64,000 nucleotides of DNA, from positions 510,985 to 574,984 of the forward strand of contig NZ_CDMG01000002.1 in the NCBI RefSeq assembly GCF_001282945.1, written 5' to 3'. Positions within the stretch are counted from its first letter, which is position 1, and every line of letters begins with the position of its first letter. Below the pieces are notes generated by a model, which had not been told where the DNA came from, did not search any database, and worked only from the letters and a program-made list of their open reading frames with translations. Of this stretch, positions 1-8,576 are shown in pieces. The translations under genes and the position numbers were made by a program. This stretch comes from Helicobacter ailurogastricus (GTDB taxonomy: Bacteria; Campylobacterota; Campylobacteria; Campylobacterales; Helicobacteraceae).

Positions 1-21
1 CGACCCCATTTTGATATTGTT

Positions 22-46
22 AAAAATTCTTAGATAGTAATATCTA
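22..46 (-). terminator. Possible terminator of the leftward gene at 30-428
   Basis: A six-base-pair perfect inverted repeat (TAGATA, loop GTAA, TATCTA) lies at 31-46 and overlaps the stop codon of the leftward gene. Read on the minus strand it is followed by AGAATTTTTAAC, which is T-rich. The stem is short and AT-rich, so this is a weak intrinsic terminator at best. Confidence 0.35.
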
Positions 47-428
47 GCACATGCGGATCGACAAGTTGCTCTAGCTCTTCTGTGTTCTCAACGGCCCGCT
101 CTAACTCGCTGTCGCTGTAATAGTGCCCGTGGTAGCAATGTTCTTTATCCTTGCCCTTTTGGCAACGGGTGTCGCCACCGCCTTGGGTTGTGCTTTGCTC
201 TTGTGGCTCTTGTTCGCGCTTGGGGGGTTGGTGTGGGGTTTCTTCTTTATCCTTACTAACGGCCTTGTTTTTTTCTAGCGCGCGGGTGGCCTGCACGCTT
301 TGCAACCGCTCTAAAAAGACTTGCTGATCGACCTCAGAGAGTTTAGGCAAAGCATTTTGATTCACAATGGAGCCGTAAGGGGCGTTTTGGTTGATGTAGG
401 TTAAGTTGCCGGGTATGGACACGGACAT
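30..428 (-). CDS. Hypothetical small hydrophilic protein
   Basis: This is a 132-residue protein that I do not recognise. It has no signal peptide or membrane segment. The first ~55 residues are mixed in composition. The middle (about 55-85) is rich in Lys, Glu, Gln and Pro and looks disordered. Two Cys (CQKGKDKEHC) sit near residues 88-97 beside a His/Tyr-rich stretch (YHGHYY), which could bind a metal, but that is speculation. The C-terminus is acidic and ends DITI. An AAAGGAG ribosome binding site lies just upstream of the ATG. It is transcribed in the same direction as the outer membrane protein gene at 500-1735, 71 bases upstream, and could be co-transcribed with it. Confidence 0.7.
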   Translation of the reverse strand: MSVSIPGNLTYINQNAPYGSIVNQNALPKLSEVDQQVFLERLQSVQATRALEKNKAVSKDKEETPHQPPKREQEPQEQSTTQGGGDTRCQKGKDKEHCYHGHYYSDSELERAVENTEELEQLVDPHVLDITI

Positions 429-499
429 CGCGCACTCCTTTAGACTAGACCAGCGGACTAGAGTCTTGTTGGCTAAAGCCTAGCTTTATATCGGCAGAG

Positions 500-1735
500 T
501 TAGCGGCGGACTTTGCGTAAAACGAAATTTAATAGGTCGTAGCTGTCTAAGGACACGGTGAAATAAACTTGGTAGGAGGATTGCGTGGTGTGGTAGTTGC
601 TCATGGTGTTATAGACAAACTGGGTTTTAATGCTGGCAAAGGAGCTTCTAAATTCGTAGTAAATGTCAAAGCGGTTGTAAAGGGGGGCTTGAAAAAAGGC
701 GACTCCACGGTAAATAGGTGTGGGGCAATAATTTTTAGAAGCCATGCAAATGTTGTCTATGTAGGTGCTGTTGTAAATGCGCTCATAGGCATTTTGCCCA
801 TGCTGGCTTGCAAAAAAGAGATCGGAAATCCCAAAGCCCTTAAATTGCATATTCGTTTGGGCGAAAAAGCCATTATTCACCTTAAACCCGGTTGCCATCC
901 CCATTTGGCGCAAGCGCTCTAAACTCGCCAACACGCCCATAGAAAAGTCTAGCTTGTCCATAAATGGGGTCACACTGAGTAAGTCGCTTTTGGCGTAGGC
1001 TTGGTAGTAGAGGCGATCGAGCAAATAATGCCCACCGTAGGGAATATTGCTCGAAGTGTTGGGCCAATTGAGTAAAAATTGATCTTCGACATGGAAATAC
1101 TCCGCATTGCCCCCAAAAATCAAAAGTCCCTTTAAAGTCTCCAGCTCGCTATAACCCATGAAGCTAAAGCGATCCATGCCATTGCCTAAGGCGTTATGCC
1201 CGAATTTACAGATGTAGCAGTTGCCCCCAAACCAGTCGAGCATGAACTCAGCTTCTAGGTGAGTGGATTTGAAGGGGTTTTTAGGCGGTCTGTATTGCAG
1301 TAAAAAGCCCCGAGCATTAGGGTCGATGAACCAATAATAGGGGGCAAAAACATTTAGGGGGTAGTGTCCGTTGAGGTATTTTCTAGGGAAAATCCCCCCA
1401 TAGAAGTTAAAAGCGTGCCCCCTTGCTTGGTAGTAGAGCGTGGGCCCCCACTTGGAGGGGAAATTCATTTGGTAGGTGTGGATGTTTTGGAAAAAGAACG
1501 CCCCGACCATGAGCTTTTGCTCCACGCCTTTGGTGTTGAAGGCAAAACCAAATTCTGGGGTGAGACGGGTGTTTAGCGTGGTGTTGGTATTAGGCCAATA
1601 AGTCGTGTAGCCTTCGTGGTCCATGATGAAGAGATTAAAGCCTAAATTGTAGCGCAAGTGCTGGGCTAGATTGGAGGCATGTAGGCTCACGAAAAAATAG
1701 AGCAAGCAAAAAACACGGGATTTGAGGGAGAACAT
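500..1735 (-). CDS. Outer membrane beta-barrel protein, Helicobacter type
   Basis: This is a 411-residue protein with an N-terminal signal peptide (basic start, hydrophobic stretch to about residue 20, cleavage near HAS). The mature part is rich in Tyr, Phe, Asn and Gly, with alternating polar and aromatic residues typical of outer membrane beta strands (for example TRLTPEFGFAFN, SSYQVYFTVSLDSYDLLNFV). It resembles the Hof-type outer membrane proteins of Helicobacter more than the Hop family, because it does not end in the usual aromatic residue but in LRKVRR. Two Cys (CYIC) near residue 175 could form a disulfide. The start ATG follows an AAAGGA site. Its promoter appears to share a symmetrical -10 element with the divergent gene at 1804. 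The substrate or adhesin role is unknown. Confidence 0.75.
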   Translation of the reverse strand: MFSLKSRVFCLLYFFVSLHASNLAQHLRYNLGFNLFIMDHEGYTTYWPNTNTTLNTRLTPEFGFAFNTKGVEQKLMVGAFFFQNIHTYQMNFPSKWGPTLYYQARGHAFNFYGGIFPRKYLNGHYPLNVFAPYYWFIDPNARGFLLQYRPPKNPFKSTHLEAEFMLDWFGGNCYICKFGHNALGNGMDRFSFMGYSELETLKGLLIFGGNAEYFHVEDQFLLNWPNTSSNIPYGGHYLLDRLYYQAYAKSDLLSVTPFMDKLDFSMGVLASLERLRQMGMATGFKVNNGFFAQTNMQFKGFGISDLFFASQHGQNAYERIYNSTYIDNICMASKNYCPTPIYRGVAFFQAPLYNRFDIYYEFRSSFASIKTQFVYNTMSNYHTTQSSYQVYFTVSLDSYDLLNFVLRKVRR

Positions 1736-1763
1736 GGCAATCCTTTAAGCCGATAAAAGGCGC

Positions 1764-1776
1764 ATTATACTATAAT
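1764..1776. promoter_or_regulatory. Symmetrical bidirectional -10 element
   Basis: ATTATACTATAAT at 1764-1776 is a perfect palindrome around its central C. It gives a TATAAT -10 hexamer on both strands. On the plus strand the predicted start (about 1783) leaves a leader of roughly 21 bases before the ATG at 1804. On the minus strand the predicted start (about 1757) leaves about 22 bases before the ATG at 1735. Each gene has its own purine-rich ribosome binding site in that leader. Confidence 0.6.
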
Positions 1777-1803
1777 GATTGACTTTATTAGAGAGGAGAT
1801 AAG

Positions 1804-2019
1804 ATGTTTCACGAGTACCGGGAAGAAATCAAGGAACTTAGCAACAAAAACCCCCATTTCCACAAGATTTTTGAGGAACACAACGCCCTAGACGATGAGA
1901 TCACCACTTTAGAGGCGCACAACACCGATGAGCTCAAAGTTGTCGCCCTCAAAAAGAAAAAGTTGCATCTGAAAGATGAAATTTACCGCATGATCCAAGA
2001 ACATAGGGGTGCGCATTAG
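1804..2019 (+). CDS. DUF465 / YdcH-family small coiled-coil protein
   Basis: This 71-residue protein matches the DUF465 (YdcH) pattern: an N-terminal FHEYREEI, then N-x-HF-x-KIFEEHNALDDEI, then a Lys-rich helix (LKKKKLHLKDEIYRMI). The whole protein is probably one helical hairpin. The cellular role of this family is not established. An AGGAG ribosome binding site at 1794-1798 supports the ATG. It has its own promoter (TATAAT at 1771-1776) and its stop codon abuts the stop of the convergent J-domain gene with no room for a separate terminator. Confidence 0.8.
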   Translation: MFHEYREEIKELSNKNPHFHKIFEEHNALDDEITTLEAHNTDELKVVALKKKKLHLKDEIYRMIQEHRGAH

Positions 2020-2856
2020 CTACAAGTTTTTGAGAATTTTATAAGCTTCCATCACTTCCAAAAAGCGTTGCTTACGGATGTTGTGGTGGGGGGATTTCGT
2101 GGAGGGGGCTGTGTCGGGGTGGTAGAGCTTGGCTAGCTCTAGATACCGGCGCTTGATCTCTTCTTTAGAGTGCATCACACCCAAGCCTAGCGTGCGCAAG
2201 GCCTTTAAAATCAATTCTTCTTGCCTTGTGAGAAAAAGTTTTTGTGTGGGGTAGATGAACTGGATATAAGCGTGCTTGAAGTGCGGGTTTTTTAAGGACA
2301 TCAAAACTTGCAAAGCATCCAGATGGGCGTGGGTTTCGTGTAAAAAGCCTCTTTTGTTAGACGGGTCTTTAAAGGGGGTTTCTAGCAAAATGAAAGGGGC
2401 AAACAGGCCGTGTAAAAATTCCCTAGCTAAAAAATGTGTGTAGTAAAACACCAAGCGCGAGTGCATGTAGATGGCTTGGATTTCTACTTTTGGCACAAGG
2501 GCTAAGAGGGGTTTGGCCCTGATTTTAGGGGTGTAACTCTCTTTAAAAACAACGGGCAAATGGGCGTTGCTTAGGATTTTCTCTAGCAAGAGGTTAAACA
2601 TATCAGGGGAGTTAAAGGGGTGCAAAGCGTATTTGGCATAGAGCAAGCGGTTGAGCAAATAGGCTTTCTTAAGACTCGTTTTTTCAAGCAAAATCAAGGT
2701 GTGCTTAAATTTTACATGCTCGGGGAAGTGTTTTTTAAGGTAAATGCTCGTTTTGGCGTATAAAAAGGGATCCAAGCACACCTCGATGAACTGGCTAGTC
2801 GCAGAGGTTTTTTGAGGAGCTGGGAGGGTTTTGGCGGCTTTGGTTTTGATTTGCAT
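2020..2856 (-). CDS. Protein with C-terminal J domain
   Basis: This is a 278-residue cytoplasmic protein. The last ~65 residues are a J domain: helix II (IKRRYLELAKLYHPD) ends in the diagnostic HPD tripeptide at residues 246-248, and helix III follows (RKQRFLEVMEAYKIL). J domains stimulate the ATPase of DnaK, so it is likely a specialised DnaK co-chaperone. It lacks the Gly/Phe region and zinc-finger domain of true DnaJ. The N-terminal ~200 residues are alpha-helical and basic and I do not recognise them. J domains placed at the C-terminus after such a region are known in DjlA-like proteins, but no N-terminal membrane anchor is visible here. It is 6 bases downstream of the MATE gene and probably co-transcribed with it. 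Confidence 0.8.
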   Translation of the reverse strand: MQIKTKAAKTLPAPQKTSATSQFIEVCLDPFLYAKTSIYLKKHFPEHVKFKHTLILLEKTSLKKAYLLNRLLYAKYALHPFNSPDMFNLLLEKILSNAHLPVVFKESYTPKIRAKPLLALVPKVEIQAIYMHSRLVFYYTHFLAREFLHGLFAPFILLETPFKDPSNKRGFLHETHAHLDALQVLMSLKNPHFKHAYIQFIYPTQKLFLTRQEELILKALRTLGLGVMHSKEEIKRRYLELAKLYHPDTAPSTKSPHHNIRKQRFLEVMEAYKILKNL

Positions 2857-2862
2857 GGCGTA

Positions 2863-4230
2863 TTATAGCATGTTTTTTTTGGGGTGTATTGTGTGGAAAG
2901 TCCCCCTCTTGTGCTCGTAACGCACCACAAACACCGCCACCACTAAAGCCAAAAATTGCGAAAGCGGGTAGGCGATCCAAATCCCCTTAAGCCCATAAAA
3001 ACGACTGAGAATCGGTAACAACAGCGCAATGAACACAATCGTTTCGCAAATGGTGATGAGAAACGAGCTTTTGGTGCGCTGTATGGACTGGAAAAAGACC
3101 GCACAAAAAAGATTGACCCCCAAGAAAATATGCCCCAAATAATAAACATCCATGGCACTTTTGGTGTCTGCTAAAAAGGCGGTATCCTCTAACAGGCGTT
3201 TTTTGTCTATATAGAGTTTAATGAGGCAGGTATCAAAGAAATAAAAGACGATGTAGAGCACTATGCCCACGCATAGAGCCATTCTAAGCCCAAAGTCAAA
3301 AGCGGCACGCACCCGATCGAGTTGCCCCGCCCCATAGCTAAAACTTGCGATCGGCTGTATCCCCTGCCCGATTGAGAGTAAAGTTGTCCAAAAAACGATC
3401 CCATTGTACATGATGATCGCATAAATCGACACCCCCCGCTCCCCCACCGTGTGCATGATCGTCCAGTTAAAGAGTAACATCACCACAGCAGCACTAAGCT
3501 CGGACACGCTTTGGGGCACGCCGCTTTTAGCCGAGGACACCACGCTTGCCCAGTTGAAGCGCCGCACAAAGTGCAACTGCCCTTTTTTTAAGAGAAAATG
3601 CGAGAGCAACACAAAGAAACCCACCGCATGCCCCACTACAGTGGCGATCGCGCTCCCGTGTATGCCGATCTCAAAGACATAGAGCAAGAGGTAATTAAAA
3701 AGGATATTTGTGAGCGAGCCAACCAGCATGGCAACCATCGCCAAAATGGGGCGTTTGTCATTCACCACAAAGACATCGGCTAGGGGGTGCAAGACCATAA
3801 AAACCGCCCCCATTAAAATCATTTTGAGGTAAATAGATGCCATCGGCAAGAGCAAATCAGAGCTGCCCAACATTTTAGCAATGTGGCTGCTAAAGGGCAC
3901 AAGCGACCAGCTGATGAGCGTGATGCTAATGGCGACAAAATAAAAAACAGAGCTAAAGACCAAACGGGCGCGCTTGGCTTGGCTTTTGCCCAAAAAGTAT
4001 GAGGCAATCGAAGCCGCTCCCAAACCAAAAAGCAGTTCAAAGGCGATGAGTGTAGGGAAAATGGGCCAGCACACCCCGATGGCAGCGAGGGCATTTTTGC
4101 CCAGCTTGTTGCCGACAAAGATGCCATCGATCGTTGAGTAGGTCGATAGCGAGATCATGGAAAAGGCGAGGGGGATAAAATAATAGAAAAAAAGCCTAGG
4201 GACTGGCGTGGCTTTTAAATCAATGGACAC
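2863..4230 (-). CDS. MATE-family multidrug/cation exporter
   Basis: This is a 455-residue integral membrane protein with about twelve hydrophobic segments arranged as two similar halves, as in MATE (multi-antimicrobial extrusion) antiporters. The N-terminal signature IPLAFSMISLSTYSTIDGIFVGNKLG and the mid-protein GVPQSVSELSAAVVMLLFN region are typical (each half begins with a P-x-x-x-x-x-L/S pattern). MATE proteins export cationic drugs or metabolites in exchange for Na+ or H+; the substrate here cannot be told. The start is GTG at 4230, supported by a G-rich Shine-Dalgarno (AAGGGGGG) directly upstream. It follows the rpsI gene by 21 bases, so it may be read through from the ribosomal operon. 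Confidence 0.85.
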   Translation of the reverse strand: MSIDLKATPVPRLFFYYFIPLAFSMISLSTYSTIDGIFVGNKLGKNALAAIGVCWPIFPTLIAFELLFGLGAASIASYFLGKSQAKRARLVFSSVFYFVAISITLISWSLVPFSSHIAKMLGSSDLLLPMASIYLKMILMGAVFMVLHPLADVFVVNDKRPILAMVAMLVGSLTNILFNYLLLYVFEIGIHGSAIATVVGHAVGFFVLLSHFLLKKGQLHFVRRFNWASVVSSAKSGVPQSVSELSAAVVMLLFNWTIMHTVGERGVSIYAIIMYNGIVFWTTLLSIGQGIQPIASFSYGAGQLDRVRAAFDFGLRMALCVGIVLYIVFYFFDTCLIKLYIDKKRLLEDTAFLADTKSAMDVYYLGHIFLGVNLFCAVFFQSIQRTKSSFLITICETIVFIALLLPILSRFYGLKGIWIAYPLSQFLALVVAVFVVRYEHKRGTFHTIHPKKNML

Positions 4231-4251
4231 ACGCCCCCCCTTATGCGCTCC

Positions 4252-4641
4252 CTAGCGTTTAGAGAATTGTGGGCTGCGGCGCGCCTTGCGTTTGCCATAT
4301 TTTTTCCGCTCTACCACGCGAGAATCCCTTGTCAAAAGCCCTTTGGGTTTTAAAATTGCCCTAAAGGCACTATCGTAGAGATTCAAGGCTTTAGAAATGC
4401 CATGCCTTAAAGCTTCGGCTTGTGCGCTGTAGCCGCCCCCAAAGACCACCGCCTTCACACTCACCAAGCCCTCTTGTTTGGTAAGCACTAAAGGCTGCAT
4501 CACTTTCATTTTAATGGACTCATGCCCACCTAGCCAAGTGTTTAAGTCCATGCCATTGATGTCTAATTGCCCATCCCCGTGCGTGAGCCAAACTTTGGCA
4601 ATCGCACTCTTTCTTTTGCCTGTGGCGTAAATTTTTGTCAT
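4252..4641 (-). CDS. rpsI: 30S ribosomal protein S9
   Basis: This is a 129-residue protein of normal S9 length. The N-terminal [14 protein letters not shown] and the C-terminal basic tail [17 protein letters not shown] are both diagnostic; the tail reaches into the ribosomal P site near the tRNA anticodon. It lies 4 bases downstream of rplM, the near-universal bacterial pairing of L13 and S9, and is surely co-transcribed with it. Confidence 0.97.
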   Translation of the reverse strand: MTKIYATGKRKSAIAKVWLTHGDGQLDINGMDLNTWLGGHESIKMKVMQPLVLTKQEGLVSVKAVVFGGGYSAQAEALRHGISKALNLYDSAFRAILKPKGLLTRDSRVVERKKYGKRKARRSPQFSKR

Positions 4642-4645
4642 CTAT

Positions 4646-5074
4646 TTAGTCCTTCTTGCCCACTTGAGCCGTGTGGGGGTGTTTTTCATCTTTATAGACT
4701 TTCAGCTTTTTAATCATCGCACGCCCGAGCTTTGTCTTAGGCAACATGCCCCGCACCGCCAAATAAAAGAGCTTTTCTGGGTTTTTCTCCAGCATCTCCT
4801 CTAAAGTCTTGCTCTTAGTGCTGCCAAAATAGCCCGAGTGTGTAAAATATTCTTTGTCCTTGAGCTTGTTTAGCCCTGAAAACTTCACATGGCTGGCATT
4901 GACAACCACCACAAAATCCCCACAATCCACATTGGGGGTGTAGTAGGGGCGGTGCTTGCCCCTAAGCAAAGTGGCTGCTCGTGTAACCAAACGCCCAAAA
5001 ATTTGGTCTTTTGCATCCAGCACGACCCAATCGCGCTTGATGTCTGTAACTTTCATTGACTGCGTGGTGTTCAT
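4646..5074 (-). CDS. rplM: 50S ribosomal protein L13
   Basis: This 142-residue protein has the L13 features WVVLDAKDQIFGRLVTRAATLLRGK near the start, the YYTPNVDCGDFVVVVNA segment, and the AVRGMLPKTKLGRAMIKKLKVY stretch. L13 is an early-assembly protein of the large subunit that binds 23S rRNA. The ATG follows a GGAAAG Shine-Dalgarno. A likely -10 (TAAAAT) lies about 35-40 bases upstream in the 80-base gap before the preceding gene, so rplM-rpsI probably has its own promoter. Confidence 0.97.
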   Translation of the reverse strand: MNTTQSMKVTDIKRDWVVLDAKDQIFGRLVTRAATLLRGKHRPYYTPNVDCGDFVVVVNASHVKFSGLNKLKDKEYFTHSGYFGSTKSKTLEEMLEKNPEKLFYLAVRGMLPKTKLGRAMIKKLKVYKDEKHPHTAQVGKKD

Positions 5075-5154
5075 CTACTTTCCTTTTTACAGATCAAAAG
5101 TCGCCATTTTAGCCACTAAAGCTGAATTAAGCCTGAATTTAAGCTATTTTGAAG

Positions 5155-5619
5155 TTATCTTTTAAAGAGGCGCATTTGGTAGGACAGAGCCCTTTGACTC
5201 TCTGCATCTAGGCTATAACGCTTGTCGTAAGCGTTTTGCACCGCGATTTTTAAAATGTCTCTCTGGTCTTGGTACATTTCATCCTCCCAAATGTCTAGCA
5301 CAATTTGATAAAGTTGGATGTTTTGCACCAAGAGCTCAAACACACGCATGCGATCTTTTAAATACAAGTGTTCGTCTAGGGCGTAATCTGCCACATTGAC
5401 ACAAATGCGCTCAAAGACCCTAGAAGCTAAACGCCCGCTTAAAATGCCCTCAAGGTAGTTTTTGGCTTTTTCTAGTTGCGCTTGCAAATTACACCGATCC
5501 GAAAAAAGCAACACAGACAAGATTAAAATATAAACATTTAGGCGTTTGCCTAAAGAACGGGTCTGCCATTTAATGAGCCATTTTCTGACTTTGGATATTT
5601 GGTTGGTTGTGGTTTGCAT
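5155..5619 (-). CDS. Conserved hypothetical protein upstream of rplM
   Basis: This is a 154-residue protein of unknown function. It has a basic N-terminus, one hydrophobic segment around residues 27-43 (VYILILSVLLFS) that could be a membrane anchor or uncleaved signal, then a helical, acidic and aromatic-rich domain (for example YQIVLDIWEDEMYQDQRDILKIAVQNAYDKRY). From memory H. pylori also has an uncharacterised gene directly upstream of its L13-S9 pair, so this is probably a conserved genus protein rather than a chance ORF. Topology would place the helical domain in the periplasm, by inference only. Confidence 0.7.
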   Translation of the reverse strand: MQTTTNQISKVRKWLIKWQTRSLGKRLNVYILILSVLLFSDRCNLQAQLEKAKNYLEGILSGRLASRVFERICVNVADYALDEHLYLKDRMRVFELLVQNIQLYQIVLDIWEDEMYQDQRDILKIAVQNAYDKRYSLDAESQRALSYQMRLFKR

Positions 5620-5701
5620 GCACTGCCTTTTTTGTCTATTTTAGCACTTTATTGCTAGGCTTAATGGGTGTGGATAAAGTGTGGGTTTCTTGTGTTAGAC
5701 T

Positions 5702-7351
5702 ATGGTTTTTGAGTTTAATTTCACTGGGGGCACTCTGTTGAGGTTTTTTTTAGTGCTGTGGGCCTGTCTTTGTTGTCTTGGGGCGCAAGAAAATACACAA
5801 ATCCAACACTTGCAAGCAGAGGCGGCGCATTTAGAACACAAGCTCCAAACGAGCGACAACATTTGGCTTAAAAAATTCAGCAATTTTGAGAGTTACGAGC
5901 AAATTTATGAGGAAATCCAAACCATACAGCACCAAATCAAAGCCCTAAAGCACAAAAAGAACGGCGACACTTTAAAAATCAGCACTCTAAACCACACCTT
6001 GCAAGCCCTAAAATACCAAGAGGCGCTGTTAGAGCAATATAAAATGAACCCCTTTAAAGAGTTGGTCGAAAAGCCCAACATCGCCAATATCCCAAGCATC
6101 ACAAACCCCATTGCCATCGTTACAGGGATCTCTTTTATCAAGCAAATCAAAGCCAAATACACCACCATGAAGCACCACAAAAAGAGCTTGCGCGAAGTGC
6201 TGGACTTGATTAATCAAGAGTTAGAAGTTTTGATGCAGTTAGAAAAATTGCAAAAAGAAGGCGATCAAGAACAAGAGGGTTTAGCCAAGAAGATTTACCA
6301 AGAACAAGTCAAAAAAATCGAATTACAGGGGGCGCAAAATCTTTTAAAAACGAGCATGGATGTCTATGCTAAGGACATTGAAGAGGCCGAATCGAACATT
6401 AAATCCCAAATCAAAGACCAAATTTTTAAATTAATTTATGTGGTTTTAATCGCCCTTGTCAGCATTGTTTTGGCGTGGGTGTTGAAAGTGATTAGCCACA
6501 AATACATCCACAGCAACGAGCGCGCCTACACCATCAACAAGGCGATTAACTTTGTCAATGCTAATGTGGTGGTGTTGATTTTTCTTTTTGCTTATTTAGA
6601 AAATGTGTCCTATCTTGTAACCGTGCTGGGTTTTGCCAGTGCCGGGATCGCCATCGCCATGCGCGATTTGTTCATGAGCGTGCTGGGGTGGTTTACGATC
6701 TTAATTGAGGGCAATATCCATGTGGGCGATCGCATTAAGGTGATGAAAGATGGGCACACTTATGTGGGCGATGTGCTGGACATCTCCGCCCTTTACACCA
6801 CGATCTTAGAGGATGTGACGCTCACAAGTTACAAAGAAAACAACTGCCGCGCGGGGCGCATCATTTTTATCCCCAACAACTACATTTTTAGCAATTTGCT
6901 TTGCAATTACAGCCACTTTGGCATGAAGACCGTTTGGGATGGGATTGCCTTTTGCATCACCTTCGACTCCAACTATAAAAAAGCCATGCAAATCGCCCTA
7001 GATATCGCCAACACCCACGCCAAACAATACACCGAGATGACCTACAAGCAAATGAGCAACATGCGCACCAAGTACTCCCTGCGCAGCACCAGCGCAAACC
7101 CGAGGGTGTTTATGATCTTAGAGCAAGAGGGCATCCACATCAGCGTGTGGTACCAAACCAACGCTTATGCCACGCTTGCGCTAAAATCTAAGATTTCTAG
7201 TGATATTATCGAGGCGCTTTTAAAAGAGCCAGACATTTTTGTCGCTTACAGCACAACTAAATTTGTGCAAGGCGGGGGCGATGGGTTTGGGAACAAAAAC
7301 AGCGTTTTTGAAAACAAGGATTTACGCCATGAAACAAAAAGTCTATTTTAA
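5702..7351 (+). CDS. MscS-family mechanosensitive channel with long N-terminal extension
   Basis: This is a 549-residue membrane protein. A signal peptide (about residues 1-27, ending near LGAQ) is followed by ~200 residues of predicted coiled coil, then membrane segments starting near residue 237. The MscS core is clear: the pore-lining helix region with small residues (VLGFASAGIAIAMRDLFMSVLGW), then the beta-domain sequence IEGNIHVGDRIKV and a conserved FIPNNYIFSNLL. Such channels open under membrane tension to release solutes during osmotic downshock. The ATG at 5702 has a weak ribosome binding site; a TTG some 12 codons downstream, just before the hydrophobic stretch, is an alternative start. 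It overlaps mtaB by 23 bases and begins the mscS-mtaB-ftsH-like-bioV gene group. Confidence 0.88.
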   Translation: MVFEFNFTGGTLLRFFLVLWACLCCLGAQENTQIQHLQAEAAHLEHKLQTSDNIWLKKFSNFESYEQIYEEIQTIQHQIKALKHKKNGDTLKISTLNHTLQALKYQEALLEQYKMNPFKELVEKPNIANIPSITNPIAIVTGISFIKQIKAKYTTMKHHKKSLREVLDLINQELEVLMQLEKLQKEGDQEQEGLAKKIYQEQVKKIELQGAQNLLKTSMDVYAKDIEEAESNIKSQIKDQIFKLIYVVLIALVSIVLAWVLKVISHKYIHSNERAYTINKAINFVNANVVVLIFLFAYLENVSYLVTVLGFASAGIAIAMRDLFMSVLGWFTILIEGNIHVGDRIKVMKDGHTYVGDVLDISALYTTILEDVTLTSYKENNCRAGRIIFIPNNYIFSNLLCNYSHFGMKTVWDGIAFCITFDSNYKKAMQIALDIANTHAKQYTEMTYKQMSNMRTKYSLRSTSANPRVFMILEQEGIHISVWYQTNAYATLALKSKISSDIIEALLKEPDIFVAYSTTKFVQGGGDGFGNKNSVFENKDLRHETKSLF

Positions 7352-8576
7352 AACCTTTGGTTGCCGCACCAATTTATTTGACACACAGGTCATGTTGGCA
7401 CACTTAAAGGATTTTGAGCACACCAATAGCGAGGAGTTGGCCGACATTGTGGTGCTAAACTCTTGTACGGTAACAAACGATGCGGATTACAGCGCAAGGG
7501 CTTACGCTAAGAAAATGCACGCTTTGAATAAAAAGGTCTATTTTACAGGTTGCGGGGCCAACAAAGAGGGGCGCAAACTCTTAGAAAATAAGCAAGTGAG
7601 CGGGGTTTTTGGGCACGACCACAAGGCACAAATCAACCGCCTCTTAAGCCAAGAGGGGTTTTTTTATGAGGATAAACAAACAGAGCTAGAAAGCACGCTT
7701 TTAACAAACTTTGTAGGCAAAACTAGGGCTTTTGTGAAAATCCAAGAGGGGTGCGATTTTAAATGCAGTTATTGCATCATCCCTTTGGTGCGCGGCAAGT
7801 CGCGCAGTCTAGAGCGCACACACATTTTAAAACAAATCGATTTGCTCGCCCAAGCGGGGATTTTAGAAGTGGTTTTAACCGGGACCAATGTGGGCAGCTT
7901 CGGGCTAGATAGGGGCGATAGCCTAGCCAAACTCGTTAAAGAGATCGCCAAAACCCCCATAAAACGGGTGCGTATTGGCAGCCTAGAGCCCGCCCAAATC
8001 GATGCCGAATTTTTAGAGCTCTTAGATCACCCCATTTTAGAGAAGCACTTACACATCGCGCTGCAACACAGCCATGACACCATGCTACGCTGGATGCGCC
8101 GGCGCAACCGCACACACACAGACATGGCCCTTTTGGAAAAGGTCGCTTCTAAGGGTTTTGCCATCGGCACGGATTTTATCGTAGGACACCCCCATGAGGA
8201 CGAAAATATTTGGCAAGAGGCGTTAGACAACTTTAAAAAACTCCCCCTAACCCACATCCACCCTTTCATTTACAGCGTGCGATCAGGTACACCATCAAGC
8301 AAAATGCCAAACCGGGTCAATGGCAACATTGCCAAAGAGCGTTTAAACCAAATCAAAAATTGTGTGCAAAATAATAACCTAGCCTTTAGGCAGAGTTTAA
8401 AGGCACAGGGCGTGGCCTTAGAGGTGTTGGTCGAGGGGTTTAAGGGGGGGGTTTATTTAGGGCACGATCAATTCTTTAACCCCGTGCGCTTGAGCTCCCA
8501 AGAGGATTTAAGCGGGCGGTGGGTGGTGCTGACAGATTATGAGGTGCGCGCTGATGCTAGCTTTGCGGCGTTATAA
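7329..8576 (+). CDS. mtaB: tRNA t6A37 methylthiotransferase MtaB
   Basis: This is a 415-residue radical-SAM methylthiotransferase that converts t6A37 to ms2t6A37 in tRNAs decoding ANN codons. The N-terminal UPF0004 domain supplies three Cys for one Fe-S cluster (FGCRTN, NSCTVT, and TGCGANK). The radical-SAM triad CDFKCSYC follows in the second domain, with the GTNVGSFG and GSLEP segments typical of the family, then a C-terminal TRAM-like region. The start ATG at 7329 was chosen because an AAGGA site lies 8 bases upstream and the protein then begins at the family-typical KQKVYFKTFGCRTN. It overlaps both the upstream channel gene and the downstream ftsH-like gene. A run of eight G is present in the coding sequence near 8444-8451. 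Confidence 0.92.
   Translation: MKQKVYFKTFGCRTNLFDTQVMLAHLKDFEHTNSEELADIVVLNSCTVTNDADYSARAYAKKMHALNKKVYFTGCGANKEGRKLLENKQVSGVFGHDHKAQINRLLSQEGFFYEDKQTELESTLLTNFVGKTRAFVKIQEGCDFKCSYCIIPLVRGKSRSLERTHILKQIDLLAQAGILEVVLTGTNVGSFGLDRGDSLAKLVKEIAKTPIKRVRIGSLEPAQIDAEFLELLDHPILEKHLHIALQHSHDTMLRWMRRRNRTHTDMALLEKVASKGFAIGTDFIVGHPHEDENIWQEALDNFKKLPLTHIHPFIYSVRSGTPSSKMPNRVNGNIAKERLNQIKNCVQNNNLAFRQSLKAQGVALEVLVEGFKGGVYLGHDQFFNPVRLSSQEDLSGRWVVLTDYEVRADASFAAL

Noticed and set aside
569..922. Plus-strand open frame of 117 codons opposite the outer membrane protein gene
   Set aside because: It has no ribosome binding site and reads as the reverse of a well-supported gene with signal peptide and beta strands.
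8444..8451. Runs of eight G or C inside mtaB (8444-8451), ftsH (22490-22497) and carB (62593-62600) as phase-variable switches
   Set aside because: They encode normal Gly or matching residues in housekeeping genes, are at the low end of slippage-prone length, and the frames are intact.
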